A stretch of DNA of 64,000 nucleotides. It comes from Micromonospora matsumotoense. Lineage in GTDB: Bacteria > Actinomycetota > Actinomycetes > Mycobacteriales > Micromonosporaceae. The notes beneath the pieces were generated by a model. That model worked only from the letters and a program-made list of their open reading frames with translations, made no database searches and was not told the DNA's origin. Shown here piece by piece: positions 63,724 through 64,000 of the stretch (its first letter is position 1; each line of letters begins with the position of its first letter). The position numbers were made by a program, and so were the translations under genes. The stretch lies in the NCBI RefSeq assembly GCF_900091525.1, contig NZ_FMCU01000005.1, positions 248,001-312,000 of the forward strand, in the 5' to 3' direction.

Positions 63724-64000
63724 GTGACCGAGACGACGACGCACACCACGAAGGCCCGGCCATTTCCGTTCAGCGAGCCGAACCGGCTCGAGGTCGACCC
63801 CTGCTTCGCCGGGCTGCGCCGCGACGAGCCGCTGGTCCGGGTGCAACTCCCGTTCGGGGAGCCGGCCTGGCTCGCCACCCGGCACGCCGATGTGCGCACC
63901 GTGTTGGGTGATCCCCGGTTCAGTCGGGCCGCCGCCGTCGGCCGGGACGAGCCGCGCAGCGTCCCCTATCAGCGGGATGTCGGCATCATCGGGATGGACC
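63724..64000 (+). CDS. cytochrome P450, N-terminal part (cut by window edge)
   Basis: The first 92 residues are visible: FPFSEPNRLEVDPCFAGLRR, LPFGEPAWLATRHADVRTVL and GDPRFSRAAAV, the normal N-terminus of soluble bacterial class I P450s. The heme-binding Cys and I-helix lie beyond the edge. GTG start at 63724 with GAGGGAG upstream. It may begin a secondary-metabolism or xenobiotic oxidation operon. Confidence 0.85.
   Translation, partial: MTETTTHTTKARPFPFSEPNRLEVDPCFAGLRRDEPLVRVQLPFGEPAWLATRHADVRTVLGDPRFSRAAAVGRDEPRSVPYQRDVGIIGMD

Overview
The window is about 70% G+C chromosomal DNA with GTG/ATG starts, frequent 4-base stop/start overlaps and strong GGAGG-type ribosome binding sites. Gene content points to an actinomycete, most likely Micromonosporaceae (Micromonospora-like): SepH, futalosine-pathway menaquinone genes, an actinobacterial XPB-type helicase, bacterial Ku with split LigD domains, an SCO0607-type lipoprotein, an SCO6745-type protein and TIGR03089, DUF3027 and DUF2530 proteins. 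The genus is an inference. I found no rRNA, tRNA, insertion sequence, CRISPR array or prophage. Most of the window reads as core genome; the main accessory island is the NRPS locus at the left edge.

Left edge (1-8322, all minus): part of a biosynthetic locus. In transcription order it encodes a 595-aa protein I do not recognise, a compact NRPS (MbtH-like, A, T, C), a sulfotransferase-like protein and two half-size ABC exporters, the last one cut by the window edge. The first two genes are translationally coupled. A LacI-type palindrome lies just downstream of a TTGACA element upstream of the first gene.

8600-24100: an SCO6745-type protein, a membrane-anchored FKBP, a remnant of an F420/PPOX-type gene, an NHEJ module (Ku divergent from separate ligase and polymerase genes), small secreted proteins and a lipoprotein, an XPB helicase divergent from an L,D-transpeptidase lipoprotein, a large WYL/helicase-associated protein, a HAD phosphatase and a cold-shock protein with a C-terminal extension. 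24000-30400: mqnD and mqnB (futalosine menaquinone pathway), a HTH-GNAT fusion, an MFS-like protein coupled to mqnB, DUF3027 and DUF2530 genes.

30400-46600: purine permease, MarR plus MFS exporter, ThpR, aldo/keto reductase, sepH, serC, citrate synthase, pdxH coupled to an MFS protein, aldose epimerase, nitroreductase, acyl-CoA dehydrogenase and a DUF4230 protein. 46800-54500: PspC-domain protein, L-serine ammonia-lyase, then a cell-surface polymer operon (ABC-2 permease, Wzt/TagH-like ATPase, CDP-alcohol phosphotransferase with an extra N-terminal domain, GT2-TagF fusion). 54600-64000: MsiK-like sugar-ABC ATPase, a small secreted protein, beta-phosphoglucomutase coupled to a GH65 phosphorylase, MerR plus thioredoxin divergent from a hydrolase, an AI-2E family protein, an orphan MT0933-type antitoxin and the start of a cytochrome P450.

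Between genes, five long perfect palindromes (17-27 bp arms) sit in five of the ten convergent gene junctions, and three share a core sequence. They look like bidirectional terminators and/or a dispersed palindromic repeat family. A separate 123-bp element with 23-bp terminal inverted repeats lies at 25312-25434.
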